This document shows, piece by piece, positions 1 through 8,836 of a stretch of 64,000 bases of DNA. The stretch's first letter is position 1, and each line of letters begins with the position of its first letter. The position numbers and the translations under genes were made by a program. Origin of the DNA: Pseudomonas oryzihabitans. GTDB taxonomy: Bacteria > Pseudomonadota > Gammaproteobacteria > Pseudomonadales > Pseudomonadaceae. Under the pieces are notes generated by a model that did not search any database, was not told where the DNA came from, and was given only the letters and a program-made list of their open reading frames with translations. The DNA is taken from positions 3,694,001 through 3,758,000 of the forward strand of contig NZ_CP017024.1 of assembly GCF_014522265.1 (NCBI RefSeq), given 5' to 3'.

Positions 1-424
1 AGCCGGCCTTTTCCAGCAGCAACAGGCCACGGCCGCCATTGATGGCATCGTTGGCGATGGCCACCCGCGCGCCCTTGGGTACTTCCGCCAGGGTGCGGTA
101 CTTCTTCGAATAGAGCCCTACGTTGTTGATGATCCCCGGCGCCACCGCCACCAGGTCATAGCCGGCGGTGCGCTTGGCGTTCTCCAGGAAGGGGATGTGC
201 TGGTAGTAGTTGGCGTCGATGTCATGGTTGGCGAGGCTGGTGTTGGGGGCGATCCAGTCGCTGAATTCGACGATCTCCACGTCCACCCCGGCGGCCTTGG
301 CTTCCTGCACCGCCACTTCCAGTGGCGGGGCGAAGGCGGCGGTAGTGCCGATCTTGAGCGGCGCGGCCAGGGCCGCGGTGCTGCAGAGGCCGAGGGCGAA
401 GAGCAGGGGCTTGAGGCGGGTCAT
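1..424 (-). CDS. MetQ/NlpA-family ABC substrate-binding protein (partial)
   Basis: Only the first 141 codons lie in the window; the gene runs off the left edge. The ATG at 424 follows a good AAGGACG ribosome site. A signal peptide (about residues 1-20, ending in LALAA-type small residues) precedes a mature start APLKIGTT. The next stretch has features of the MetQ/NlpA periplasmic family (methionine and related ligands): an EVAVQEAKAAG helix, an EFSDW...PN segment and a DANYYQHIPFL motif. The GLCS near the cleavage site is a poor lipobox, so a soluble periplasmic protein is likelier than a lipoprotein. It starts 17 bases after the stop of the FMN monooxygenase and is probably co-transcribed with it, suggesting an organosulfur ligand rather than methionine itself. 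Confidence 0.85.
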   Translation of the reverse strand, partial: MTRLKPLLFALGLCSTAALAAPLKIGTTAAFAPPLEVAVQEAKAAGVDVEIVEFSDWIAPNTSLANHDIDANYYQHIPFLENAKRTAGYDLVAVAPGIINNVGLYSKKYRTLAEVPKGARVAIANDAINGGRGLLLLEKAG

Positions 425-441
425 GGGGCGTCCTTGAAAGG

Positions 442-1869
442 TCAGTCCTGGCGGAAACGGCTGCCGAAATGGCGGGTGTCGAGGTGGTCGCCGCGGCCGA
501 ACAGCTTGTGTCTGAAGCTGCCCTCGGCATAGGCGGTCTTGTAGCGACCCCGGCTCTGCAACTCCGGGATCACCAGGTCGATGAAGTCGCCATAGCACTC
601 GGGGGTGACGGTGCGCGCCAGGTTGAAGCCGTCCAGCCCGGTTTCGTCGATCCAGCCGAGCAGGGCATCGGCCACCTGCCCGGGATCGCCGACCAGGGCG
701 GTGTAGCGGCCACCGAGGGCGTGCTGCTCCAGCAGCTTGCGGCGGGTCCAGCCGGCGTCCTTGGCCACCAGGCGCTTGAGCGCCGACTCGATGGCCTCGG
801 TCCGTTGCGGACGGATGGGTTCGTCGAGGCCATAGGCGGCGAGGTCTATGCCCACCGAAGCGGAGTGGTGGGCGACCCCGGCTTCGGGACTGGCGTAATG
901 CAGGTATTCGGCGTGCTTGTCGCGGGCTTCGGCGGCGGTGGGGGCGACGATCACCGTGAGGCCCATGAACAGCTTGACGTCATCCGCGCGGCGGCCGGCG
1001 GCCACCGCCGCGCAGCGGACGCGCTCGACCTGGGCGCGGGTGGCGGCCTGGTCCTGCCCGGAGATGAACACGCACTCGGCATGGCGCCCGGCAAAGGCCA
1101 GGCCGCGATCCGAGGAGCCGGCCTGGAACAGCACCGGGGTGCGTTGCCGCGAGGGCTCGCAGAGGTGATAGCCCTCGACGTCGAAGAATTCGCCGTGGTG
1201 CGCGACCTTGCGCACCCGCTCGGGACGGGCATAGATCCGTTGGACGCGATCCCGGACCACGGCGTCGTCGGCCCAGCTGCCTTCGAGCAGCTTGTAGAGG
1301 ACTTCCAGGTATTCGTCGGCCTGGTCGTAGCGGCGGTCGTGGGCGATCTGCCGGTCCAGGCCCATGGCGCGGGCGGCGCTGTCGAGGTAGCCGGTAACGA
1401 TATTCCAGCCCACCCGCCCTTCGCTCAGGTGATCCAGGGTGGAAAGGCGGCGGGCGAAGGGATAGGGCGGCTCGTAGGTGAGGTTGGCGGTGAGGCCGAA
1501 ACCCAGGTCCCGGGTGCTGGCGGCCATGGCCGAGACCAGCAGGAAGGGATCGTTGACCGGCAGCTGGATGGATTCGCGCAGGGTCAGGTCGACATTGCCG
1601 CCATAGACGTCGTAGACGCCCAGGATGTCGGCGATGAACAGCCCGTCGAACAGGCCGCGTTCCAGCAACTGCGCCAGCTCGGTCCAGTAGCCGAGGGTAT
1701 GGTAGCGGCTGGAGGTGTCGCGCGGATGGGTCCAGAGACCGTGGTTGATGTGGCCCACGGTGTTCATGTTGAAGGCGTTGAGCAGCACCTGCTTGGCGGG
1801 GCGGTCATGGGCTGGGCGCCCCCGAGGGGAGAAGAGTCCGGAGCATGGCCATGGGATCCTCGGGTTCAA
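442..1869 (-). CDS. NtaA/SnaA/DmoA-type FMN-dependent monooxygenase (LLM class)
   Basis: Bacterial-luciferase-like TIM-barrel oxygenase that would use reduced FMN from a partner reductase to cleave C-S or C-N bonds. Family landmarks are NAFNMNTVGHINHGLW near the N-terminus, LLERGLFDGLFIAD, GRVGWNIVTGY and QAGSSDRG. As an open frame it is 475 aa from a TTG at 1869, but no ribosome site precedes that TTG and the first 25 or so residues look unlike the family. An ATG at 1808 would give a family-like MTAPP start but is out of frame, so a lost base near 1795 or a GTG start at 1788 are alternatives. Divergent from the SsuA-like gene and upstream of the MetQ-like gene, it belongs to an organosulfur operon. 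Confidence 0.88.
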   Translation of the reverse strand: MNPRIPWPCSGLFSPRGRPAHDRPAKQVLLNAFNMNTVGHINHGLWTHPRDTSSRYHTLGYWTELAQLLERGLFDGLFIADILGVYDVYGGNVDLTLRESIQLPVNDPFLLVSAMAASTRDLGFGLTANLTYEPPYPFARRLSTLDHLSEGRVGWNIVTGYLDSAARAMGLDRQIAHDRRYDQADEYLEVLYKLLEGSWADDAVVRDRVQRIYARPERVRKVAHHGEFFDVEGYHLCEPSRQRTPVLFQAGSSDRGLAFAGRHAECVFISGQDQAATRAQVERVRCAAVAAGRRADDVKLFMGLTVIVAPTAAEARDKHAEYLHYASPEAGVAHHSASVGIDLAAYGLDEPIRPQRTEAIESALKRLVAKDAGWTRRKLLEQHALGGRYTALVGDPGQVADALLGWIDETGLDGFNLARTVTPECYGDFIDLVIPELQSRGRYKTAYAEGSFRHKLFGRGDHLDTRHFGSRFRQD

Positions 1870-2068
1870 GGCGAAAGGAGAGATCCGGTGGTCCGGTGGT
1901 TATACCTTAGCTTCAAGATATACAGCGCTCTAAATAGCTTTTCGGAATAACGTTAAGACGTTCGCAGGCGTGGGGCTCGCCTCTAACCAAATTCCAAATC
2001 GGTATTAAGATGACCTTTGCTTATTCCTTACTGTGGCCGGCATCCATTCGCCACCCGCTGAGGCATTC

Positions 2069-3043
2069 ATGGCTGCTATCCGCTTTTCGTTTCGCGCAGG
2101 TCTTCTCCGCCGGGGCCTGCTCGTGCTGGGTCTGCTGGGCCTCGCCAGCGCGGTCCAGGCCGATACCAGCCTGCGTATCGGTTACCAGAAATCCTCTACC
2201 CTGCTGGTACTGCTCAAGGAACAGGGCACCTTGCAACGCGACCTGGCGGCCCAGGGCGTCATCCTCAGCTGGCACGAATTCTCCAGCGGCCTGCCGCTGC
2301 TGGAAGCGCTCAACGTGGGCAACGTGGATCTCTCCGCCGACGTCGCCGACACCGTGCCGGTGTTCGCCCAGGCCGCGGGTGCCAAACTCACCTATTTCGC
2401 CCGGGAAACGCCGTCGCCCCAGGCCCAGGCCATCCTGGTCCCGGAGGGCTCGCCGCTGCAGACCCTCGCCGATCTCAAGGGCAAGCGCATCGCCGTGACC
2501 AAGGCCGCCGGTAGCCACTACCTGCTGATCGCCGCCCTGCAAAAAGCAGGGCTGACCTTCGCCGACATCCAGCCGGCCTATCTCACTCCGGCCGACGGTC
2601 GCGCCGCCCTGGAGAACGGCAAGGTGGATGCCTGGGTGACCTGGGAGCCCTTCGTCGCCAGTGCCCAGCGCCAGCAGCACCTTCGCATCCTCGCCTCGGG
2701 CGAGGGCCTGGCCAGCTACCAGCGCTACTACCTGGCCGCCACGCCCTATGCCCAGGCTCATCCCGAGGTGTTGGCCCTGGTCTTCGCCGAATTGCAGCGC
2801 ACCGGCCAGTGGGTGAAGCAACACCCTGCCGCGGCGGCACGCATCCTTGGTCCGCAGTGGGGTCGCCTGGACGAGGCGACCGTCGAGCTGGCCAACGGCC
2901 GCCGCAGCTACGATGTCCAGCCGGTCAGCCGCGCCGCCCTCGGCGAGCAGCAGCGCATCGCCGATGCCTTCCACGCGGCCAAGCTGCTACCCACTGCCGT
3001 GGACGCCAGCGCCGTGGAGGTCTGGGCTCCGACGTCGCCGTGA
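2069..3043 (+). CDS. SsuA-like aliphatic sulfonate ABC substrate-binding protein
   Basis: Periplasmic ligand-binding protein of 324 aa. The ATG at 2069 begins a signal peptide with Arg-rich start, hydrophobic core and SAVQA cleavage site at about residue 32. The mature protein opens LRIGYQKSSTLLVLLKEQG, characteristic of SsuA/TauA sulfonate binders, and contains the TWEPF motif near residue 200. Its own permease and ATPase are not adjacent; it may feed the importer at 23889-25652 or one outside the window. It is divergent from the FMN monooxygenase, with a 199-base shared upstream region, so the two are probably co-regulated by sulfur supply. The exact ligand is not determinable. Confidence 0.88.
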   Translation: MAAIRFSFRAGLLRRGLLVLGLLGLASAVQADTSLRIGYQKSSTLLVLLKEQGTLQRDLAAQGVILSWHEFSSGLPLLEALNVGNVDLSADVADTVPVFAQAAGAKLTYFARETPSPQAQAILVPEGSPLQTLADLKGKRIAVTKAAGSHYLLIAALQKAGLTFADIQPAYLTPADGRAALENGKVDAWVTWEPFVASAQRQQHLRILASGEGLASYQRYYLAATPYAQAHPEVLALVFAELQRTGQWVKQHPAAAARILGPQWGRLDEATVELANGRRSYDVQPVSRAALGEQQRIADAFHAAKLLPTAVDASAVEVWAPTSP

Positions 3044-3415
3044 ACCAACCGGGCTGATCAGACGTTCACGCAGGACCGGGCGAGCAACGCCGGGGCTTGT
3101 GACTTGCCCCGCTAAGTCAGGCCGCTCCGGTCGAGGATGCCCGCTTGAACCACGGCTCCTTACGCCGGGTGCCGGGTGCTGAGCGCTCGCACGTCGGACG
3201 AGGCTCCATCGACGCTGTGCCCATTACGCCAGGGCCTACAAGGTCGACTACCTCTTGCTCACCTTACCCCTTTGGTATAACGTAATTACAAAGTACCGAG
3301 TGATGATTTTGTAGCCGTCTCCTCTGGTTGGATTTCCTGAAGGCAATGGCTGCACTGTCCAAAGTCGTCGCAACGATTGTCTTTCGTTATAATAAAAAAC
3401 ATATGGAGTTCGTTC
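3044..3415. other. Gene-free stretch upstream of aldehyde dehydrogenase
   Basis: No coding gene is evident in these 372 bases. Visible elements are a short stem (CGGGGC/GCCCCG, 3090-3112) after the SsuA-like gene, an eight-base palindrome GTAATTAC at 3282-3289 flanked by GGTA and TACC, and an AT-rich tract with a TATAAT at 3388-3393, about 20 bases before the aldehyde dehydrogenase start. The tract at 3376-3403 also weakly matches the ATTGT-18-ACA element found elsewhere in the island. The A+T content rises sharply compared with the flanking genes, as expected of a promoter region. Confidence 0.5.
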
Positions 3416-4786
3416 ATGATCGAAGTCATCAACCCCGCCACCGGGGCTGCCATCGCGACCTACTACACCCACACGCCGGCCCAGGTCGAAGCGCGCCTGG
3501 CCCAGGCCGCTGCTGCGCAGCGGTGCTGGGCTGAGCGTCCCCTGGCGGAGCGCTGCGCGGCCCTGGTGCGCCTGGCCGCCGTCCTGCGCGCCGGGCGCGA
3601 CACCTATGCGCGACTCATCGTCAGCGAGATGGGCAAGCCGCTGCTGGAAGCCGAGGCGGAGATCGAGAAATCCGCGCTCACCTGCGAGTTCTACGCCGAG
3701 CAGGCACCTGGCTTTCTCGCCGATACTCCTGTGGCCAGCGCTGCCGCCGATAGCCGGGTGGTCTACGATCCGCTGGGCGTGGTGCTCGCGGTGATGCCCT
3801 GGAACTATCCGTTCTGGCAGTTCGTCCGCTTCGCCGCACCGGCGCTGGCCGCCGGCAATGGCGCCATCCTCAAGCACGCCAGCAACGTGCCGGGCTGCGC
3901 CCTGGCGTTGGAGCAGGCGTTCGCCGAGGCCGACCTGCCCACTGGCTTGGTGGCAACGCTGCTGATCGAAGCGGGGGAAGTGGCCGGAGTGCTGGCCGAT
4001 CCGCGCATCGCCGCCGTCACCTTGACCGGCTCCACCGCGGTCGGCCAGCAGGTGGCCAGCCAGGCCGGCGCACTGATGAAGAAGCAGGTGCTGGAACTGG
4101 GCGGCTCGGACCCCTTCATCGTACTGGCCGATGCCGACGTGGCCCTGGCCGCGCAGACCGCGGTCAAGGCGCGCTTTGGCAACGCCGGTCAGAGCTGCAT
4201 TTCCGCCAAGCGCTTCATCGTCGCCGAGGCAGTGGCCGATGCCTTCACCGAGGCCTTCGCCACCGCTGCCGCCAGCCTGCGGCTGGGCGATCCGCTTGAG
4301 CGTGCCACCCAGATCGGTCCGCTGGCCCGCGCCGGTCTGCGCGAGGATCTGCAGCGCCAGGTGACGCTCAGTCTTGCCGAAGGTGCACGCCTGGTACTGG
4401 GCGGTACGCCCCTTCCAGGGCCGGGCTTCTTCTATCCACCCACCGTGCTCGACCAGGTGACCCCGGAGATGACCGTGGCCCGCGAGGAGACCTTCGGGCC
4501 AGTGGCCGCGATCATCCGGGTCGCCGACGAGGACGAGGCGATCCGCGTCGCCAACGCCAGCGAATTCGGCCTGGGCGCTGCCCTCTGGACCCGTGATCTG
4601 GCGAAAGCCCAGCGGCTCGCCCGGCGCCTCGAAGCGGGCGCGGTGTTCATTAATGCGCTAGTGGCTTCCGATCCACGGGTGCCCTTCGGCGGTATCAAGC
4701 AGTCCGGGTATGGCCGCGAACTGGGCGAGTGGGGCATTCGTGAATTCACCAACGTCAAGACCGTCTGGCAGGGCGCTCAGGCCTGA
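3416..4786 (+). CDS. NAD(P)-dependent aldehyde dehydrogenase, succinate-semialdehyde dehydrogenase type
   Basis: Oxidises an aldehyde to the acid in the cytoplasm; the closest family by eye is the Sad/GabD succinate-semialdehyde group (MIEVINPATG start, 456 aa). Catalytic residues are present: the general base Glu227 in LELGGSDPF and the nucleophile Cys261 in GNAGQSCISAKR. The cofactor segment MPWNYPFWQ and the EETFGPV motif are also intact. The ATG at 3416 was chosen over an in-frame upstream start because homology begins there and GGAG lies just before. It leads a compact + strand operon (cupin 15 bases on, tautomerase 9 bases after that), so it probably handles the semialdehyde end of the same pathway. 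Confidence 0.92.
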   Translation: MIEVINPATGAAIATYYTHTPAQVEARLAQAAAAQRCWAERPLAERCAALVRLAAVLRAGRDTYARLIVSEMGKPLLEAEAEIEKSALTCEFYAEQAPGFLADTPVASAAADSRVVYDPLGVVLAVMPWNYPFWQFVRFAAPALAAGNGAILKHASNVPGCALALEQAFAEADLPTGLVATLLIEAGEVAGVLADPRIAAVTLTGSTAVGQQVASQAGALMKKQVLELGGSDPFIVLADADVALAAQTAVKARFGNAGQSCISAKRFIVAEAVADAFTEAFATAAASLRLGDPLERATQIGPLARAGLREDLQRQVTLSLAEGARLVLGGTPLPGPGFFYPPTVLDQVTPEMTVAREETFGPVAAIIRVADEDEAIRVANASEFGLGAALWTRDLAKAQRLARRLEAGAVFINALVASDPRVPFGGIKQSGYGRELGEWGIREFTNVKTVWQGAQA

Positions 4787-4801
4787 CCCAAGGAGACTTT
4801 C

Positions 4802-5221
4802 ATGATCAAGACCGATTCCGCTGCCTGGCTACTCAAACCCGAGGCCATCGCCAAGCACGACCGCGGCGGTGGCGCCGCCACCACGCCGCTGGTGACCGCG
4901 GGCCTGGGCGCGCGCACATTCATCAACGGCTACACCGAATTCCAGGGTGGAGCGCAGATTCCCTTCCATTTCCACAACTGTGAAGAGAGCGTGATGCTGG
5001 TGGAGGGCCGGGCGATCTTCGATATCGATGGCCAGGAATTCACCATCGCACCCCAGGACGTCACCTATATCCCCGCTGGAGTACCCCATCGCTTTCGCAA
5101 TGCCTCGGCGACCGAGCCCATGAAGATTCTCTGGATCTATGGCTCGGCCGACGCCACCCGCACCCTGGTAGAGACGGGTGAGACGCGCCCGATCGCCGCG
5201 GAACACCGTACCCAGTCCTAG
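4802..5221 (+). CDS. Cupin-domain protein
   Basis: Single small cupin barrel of 139 aa with a strong AAGGAG ribosome site. Motif 1 reads PFHFHNCEESVMLVEG, giving two His and a Glu in the usual metal positions. Motif 2 (VTYIPAGVPHRFRN) supplies the last His. Such proteins are either metal-dependent isomerases/dioxygenases or ligand-binding accessory proteins; nothing here decides between them. The tight packing between aldehyde dehydrogenase and tautomerase suggests it acts on a pathway intermediate, for example isomerising a keto or enol acid. No signal peptide, so cytoplasmic. Confidence 0.85.
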   Translation: MIKTDSAAWLLKPEAIAKHDRGGGAATTPLVTAGLGARTFINGYTEFQGGAQIPFHFHNCEESVMLVEGRAIFDIDGQEFTIAPQDVTYIPAGVPHRFRNASATEPMKILWIYGSADATRTLVETGETRPIAAEHRTQS

Positions 5222-5230
5222 GAGACATCC

Positions 5231-5416
5231 ATGCCGGAAATCATCGTTCACGCCGTCAAGGGCCGTAGTGCCGAACAGAAGAAGTTGCTGATGAAGCGCA
5301 TCACCGAGGCGGTGGTGGATAGCTTCGGGGTGGCTGCCGACCGCGTCATCGTGCAGATCGTCGAGGCCGAGCCGGAAGACAAGGCGCGCGGCGGCGTGCC
5401 CTACAGCGAACGCTGA
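5231..5416 (+). CDS. 4-oxalocrotonate tautomerase-family enzyme
   Basis: A 61-aa tautomerase-superfamily subunit. Pro2 (the catalytic Pro1 after Met removal) starts the PEIIVHAVKGRSAEQK strand-turn-helix typical of the 4-OT/DmpI group. The second half carries VIVQIVEAEPEDKARGG. The length matches the usual 60-70 aa and the family usually forms hexamers. These enzymes interconvert enol and keto forms of unsaturated 2-oxo acids. It lies nine bases after the cupin gene behind GGAGACATCC, so it is the third gene of the operon. Its presence argues that a 2-hydroxymuconate-like or other enolised acid occurs in the pathway. Confidence 0.88.
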   Translation: MPEIIVHAVKGRSAEQKKLLMKRITEAVVDSFGVAADRVIVQIVEAEPEDKARGGVPYSER

Positions 5417-5431
5417 AACAGCCACCTGGCG

Positions 5432-5475
5432 AGCGTTCGCCAAGCGCGAACGCTGCGTTGGCCAAAGGTCAATTT
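5432..5475 (+). promoter_or_regulatory. Repeated operator-like element, copy 1 (upstream of lactonase)
   Basis: Begins with AGCGTTCGC, then seven unconserved bases, GAACGCTGCGTTGGCCA, five bases and CAATTT. AGCGTTC and GAACGCT form a perfect dyad. The same arrangement with the same spacing recurs on the opposite strand at 19604-19647 in front of the aconitase paralogue (about 36 of 44 positions identical by eye). It ends 97 bases before the lactonase start. The dyad size fits a LysR- or TetR-type operator; the regulator is not identified. Confidence 0.6.
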
Positions 5476-5571
5476 TCGCTGGGCAGCGGGTTGCCTAAGG
5501 TGGCGCAAGCAGGTCGGACGTTCGCCGTGGCGCGGACGTCGGACCCTTCCAGCCGGTGCCAGGAGAGCCCT

Positions 5572-6614
5572 ATGTACGCCTATGTCGGCAGCCGAACCAC
5601 CCGTGCCCGCCAGGCCCGCGGGAGGGGATCAGCGTTTACCGGGTCACGCCCGCAGGCGCGCTGGAACTCGTCCAGGTGGTCGGCGACCTGATCAATCCGT
5701 CCTACCTGACCCTCAATCGGGCGGGTGACCGTCTCTATACGGTGCATGGCGACGAACAGGCGGTCAGCGCCTTCGCCGTCGACCGCCAGAGCGGTTGCCT
5801 AACCCTGCTCAACCGGCAAGCCAGCGGCGGTCGCAATCCCGTGCACCTGGCGCTGGCGCCGGACGATCGCCATCTGGTGGTGAGCAATCACCTCGGTCGC
5901 AGTCTCGCGGTACTGCCGGTGACCCTGGATGGCCGGTTGGAGCCGCTGGTCCAGCTGCTGGAGCTGCAGGGCGAACCCGGGCCGCACCGCCAGGAACAGC
6001 CCCATGCCAAGCCCCACTGCAATCCCTTCGACCCCAGTGGCCGCTTCGTGCTGGTGCCGGACAAGGGGTTGGACCGGATCTTCAGCTTCGCCTTTCACGA
6101 CGGACGCCTGGTGCCAGTGGCCGAGGTGGCGACCCGCGAAGGCGCGGGGCCGCGGCATCTGGTCTGCCATCCGCACCTGCCGCGGGCCTATGTGGTCAAC
6201 GAGCTGGATTCGACCCTCACCACCTATGCCTTCGCTGCCCGTTCCGGTGTCCTCGAACCCCTGGCCATCCACTCGACGCTGCCGGCCAGCTTCACCGGCA
6301 ATAGCCGGGCAGCGGCCATCGAACTGGATCGCAGCGGGCGTCTGCTCTACACCTCCAATCGCGGTCACGACAGCCTGATGGTCTTCACGCTGGATCCCCG
6401 GAGCGGGCTGCCCACGCCGCTCGGCAGCCTGGCGAGCGGTGGCCGCACGCCACGCGCCTTCGCCCTGGCGCCGGATGGCCGCCAGCTGTTCGCCCTCAAC
6501 GAAGACAGCGACAGCATCGTCACCTTCCTGGTCGACGAGACCCGGGGAATCCTCGAACCCACCGGCACGGCGGTGCGCTGCGGCAGCCCGGTGTGCCTGA
6601 TCTTCAGCCGCTGA
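5572..6614 (+). pseudogene. Lactonase, 7-bladed beta-propeller (PGL type), frameshifted
   Basis: Lactonase of the 6-phosphogluconolactonase (YbhE/Pgl)/muconate-cycloisomerase-like propeller family, about 347 aa if repaired. The ATG at 5572 follows AGGAGA and gives MYAYVGSRTTRARQARG; the rest of the protein (GISVYRVTPAG onwards) is in another frame. One base, most simply a G in the GGGAGGGG tract at 5620-5626, is missing. The repeated blades are visible as PSYLTLN..GDRLYTVH, HLALAPDDRHLVVSN, NPFDPSGRFVLVPDKG, RHLVCHP and ALAPDGRQLFALNE. It would open a sugar-acid or other lactone. It begins a new unit with the MFS permease behind the repeated element at 5432-5475. Sequencing error is the likeliest reason for the break. 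Confidence 0.85.
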
Positions 6615-6677
6615 AGATCGTCGCCGCATCCCATAACAACAAGATCGGCCGCCCCGTTGCGGCCCTGTGAGGCCATC

Positions 6678-7993
6678 ATGAACACCACCCCCGTGAGCCG
6701 GGACCAGGCCATCATCCGCAAGGTGACCTGGCGCATCATCCCCTTCGTCTTCCTGCTCTACATCGTCTCCTATCTGGATCGGGCCAACATCGGCTACGCG
6801 GCGTTGCAGATGAACGCCGAGCTGGCGCTGTCCAGCGAAGTGTTCGGCTTCGTCTCGGGTATCTTCTTCATCGGCTACTTCCTGTTCGAGGTGCCGAGCA
6901 ACCTCCTGCTCGAACGCTTTGGCGCGCGGGTGTGGATCGCGCGCATCCTGCTCACCTGGGGGGTGATCGCCGCGGCCACGGCCTTCGCCCAGACCGCCAT
7001 GCACCTCTATATCCTGCGCTTTCTGCTGGGGGTGGCCGAGGCGGGTTTCTTTCCCGGAATCATCGTCTACCTGACCTACTGGTTCCGCTCACGCGAACTG
7101 GCCACCACGGTGGCACTCTTCACCGCGGCGATCCCGGTGTCCTACGTCATCGGCGCGCCGCTCTCGACCTGGATCATGGACAACGTCCACTGGTTGGGCT
7201 GGAGCGGTTGGCGCTGGATGCTGTTTCTCGAAGGCATCCCGGCGGTGTTCCTCGGAGTGCTGTGCTATCTCTACCTCACCGATCGGCCCGAACAGGCACG
7301 CTGGCTGGCAGATGAAGAAAAGGTCTGGCTGCTCGCCGAGCTGGAGCGAGATCGCCAGGCGCGCAAGGACGTCAGGCATTTCGGCGCGCTCAAGGCCATG
7401 AGCAATCCCAAGGTGCTCTACCTGGCCTTCATCTACTTCGTCTACCAGTGCGGCAGCCTGGGTGTGGGTTACTGGATGCCGCAGATCATCAAGGGCTTCT
7501 CCTCCGCGCTCAGCCATACCCAGATCGGTCTGATCGCCACCATTCCCTACATCGTCGCCACCCTGGTGATGATCGCCTGGTCGCGACGTTCGGATCGCCA
7601 CGGCGAACGGCGTCTGCACTCGGCCTTACCGCTGGCGGTCGCGGCGGTGGCGCTGGTGGGGCCGGACTGGTGCGCGATCCCTACCTGGCGATCGGCTTGA
7701 TCAGCCTGGCGCTGGCCGGTCTGTACAGCTTCAAGTCGCCGTTCTGGGCGCTACCGACGCTGTTTCTCAGCCGCTCCACGGCCGCGGTATCCATCGCCGT
7801 GATCAATTCCATTGGCAACCTGGGCGGCTTTGTCGGACCCTTCATGATCGGCATGGTGAAGGGCAATACCCAGAGCGCCTCGGCGGGCCTGCTGTTTCTC
7901 AGTGCGCTGCTGGCGATCGCCTTCATCATGACCCTGCTGATCCGTCTCGACCGTGGCGACGACGATACCCGCGCCGCTGCGGCCACCACCTGA
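6678..7993 (+). pseudogene. MFS transporter, anion:cation symporter (ACS) type, frameshifted
   Basis: Inner-membrane permease of the major facilitator superfamily with 12 expected helices, about 438 aa if repaired. The N-terminal segment WRIIPFVFLLYIVSYLDRANIGYA is typical of the ACS group (tartrate, phthalate, glucarate and hexuronate permeases), as are LGVAEAGFFPG and the KGFSSALSHTQIG region. The reading frame breaks at the GGGG run 7658-7661: adding one G restores VALVGAGLVRDPYLAIG and the last helices (SIGNLGGFVGPFMIG). Start is the ATG at 6678. It follows the lactonase by 63 bases, so the pair probably imports and opens an acid sugar or its lactone. Likely a homopolymer sequencing error. 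Confidence 0.87.
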
Positions 7994-8011
7994 CCTCCAA
8001 GGAGTTCTCCC

Positions 8012-8746
8012 ATGACCCCCAGCTCAGCGGTACTCGCGGACCTCGCCCCCCAGGGCGCGCTACGGACGGCGATCAACTACGGTAATCCGGTGCTGGCGCA
8101 GCGTGGCGCCGATGGCCAGCCGGCCGGGGTCTCCGCGGCCCTGGCCCACGCCCTGGCCGAGCGTCTGGGCGTGCCCGTGCAGTTCAGCACCTACGACGCC
8201 GCCGGCAAGGTCTTCGCCGCCCTCGAAGACGACGCCTGGGACCTGGCCTTCCTGGCCATCGAACCGGTACGGGCGGCGCAGATCGACTTCAGCCATCCCT
8301 ACGTCATCATCGAGGGCACCTATCTGCTGCGGGACGCCGATCCCGCTCAGGGCGTCGCCGAGCTGGACCGGGCTGGCCGCCGTATCGCCGTGGGGCAGGG
8401 CGCCGCCTACGACCTCTACCTGAGCCGTACCCTGACCCAGGCCGAGCTGGTGCGGGCGCCGACCTCGGCAGCCGCCGTGGACTGGTTCGTCGACCAGGGC
8501 CTGGACGCCGCCGCCGGCGTGCGCCAACCGCTGGAGGCCTATGCCCGGGCTCACGCCGGCTACCGGGTGCTGGCCGACAGCTTCACCGAGATCCGTCAGG
8601 CCATGGCCGTGCCCAAGGGGCGTAGCGCTGGTGCGGCCTTCGTCCGGGATTTTCTCGACGAGCAGATCCGCAACGGCTTCGTCGCCCGCGAGCTGGCCGC
8701 CAGCGGTCAGTCCGAGGCACGAGTGGGACCGGCACTGGGCAGCTGA
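8012..8746 (+). CDS. Family-3 solute-binding-like protein lacking a signal peptide
   Basis: A 244-aa protein with the amino-acid-type periplasmic binding fold: LRTAINYGNPVLAQ at the first strand, WDLAFLAIEPVRAAQIDFSHPYVIIEGTYLL in the middle and VDWFVDQGLDAAAGVR later. Normal ABC binding proteins of this family are exported, but the start (MTPSSAVLADLAPQGALRTAIN, strong GGAG site at the ATG 8012) has no hydrophobic leader. It is therefore expected in the cytoplasm, where such proteins can act as cyclohexadienyl-dehydratase-like enzymes or ligand sensors. It is the last gene of the lactonase-MFS unit, 18 bases after the permease. Whether it binds, senses or dehydrates the substrate is unknown. 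Confidence 0.82.
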   Translation: MTPSSAVLADLAPQGALRTAINYGNPVLAQRGADGQPAGVSAALAHALAERLGVPVQFSTYDAAGKVFAALEDDAWDLAFLAIEPVRAAQIDFSHPYVIIEGTYLLRDADPAQGVAELDRAGRRIAVGQGAAYDLYLSRTLTQAELVRAPTSAAAVDWFVDQGLDAAAGVRQPLEAYARAHAGYRVLADSFTEIRQAMAVPKGRSAGAAFVRDFLDEQIRNGFVARELAASGQSEARVGPALGS

Positions 8747-8836
8747 CAGCATCCGGGCCGGGCTGCGGGCAAGGCCGCAGCCCCTCTCCTTGCCGCTCGC
8801 CACGCGTCCGACCGCGCTACGACGTTGCAGCGGGCG

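Noticed and set aside
469-1950. 493-codon + strand open frame opposite the first monooxygenase
   Set aside because: Antisense shadow; its translation has the same meaningless Gly/Val/Glu-rich character.
1949-1962. Short dyad AACGT-TAAG-ACGTT between the first two divergent genes
   Set aside because: Five-base arms are too short to distinguish from chance in a 200-base region; not listed as an operator.
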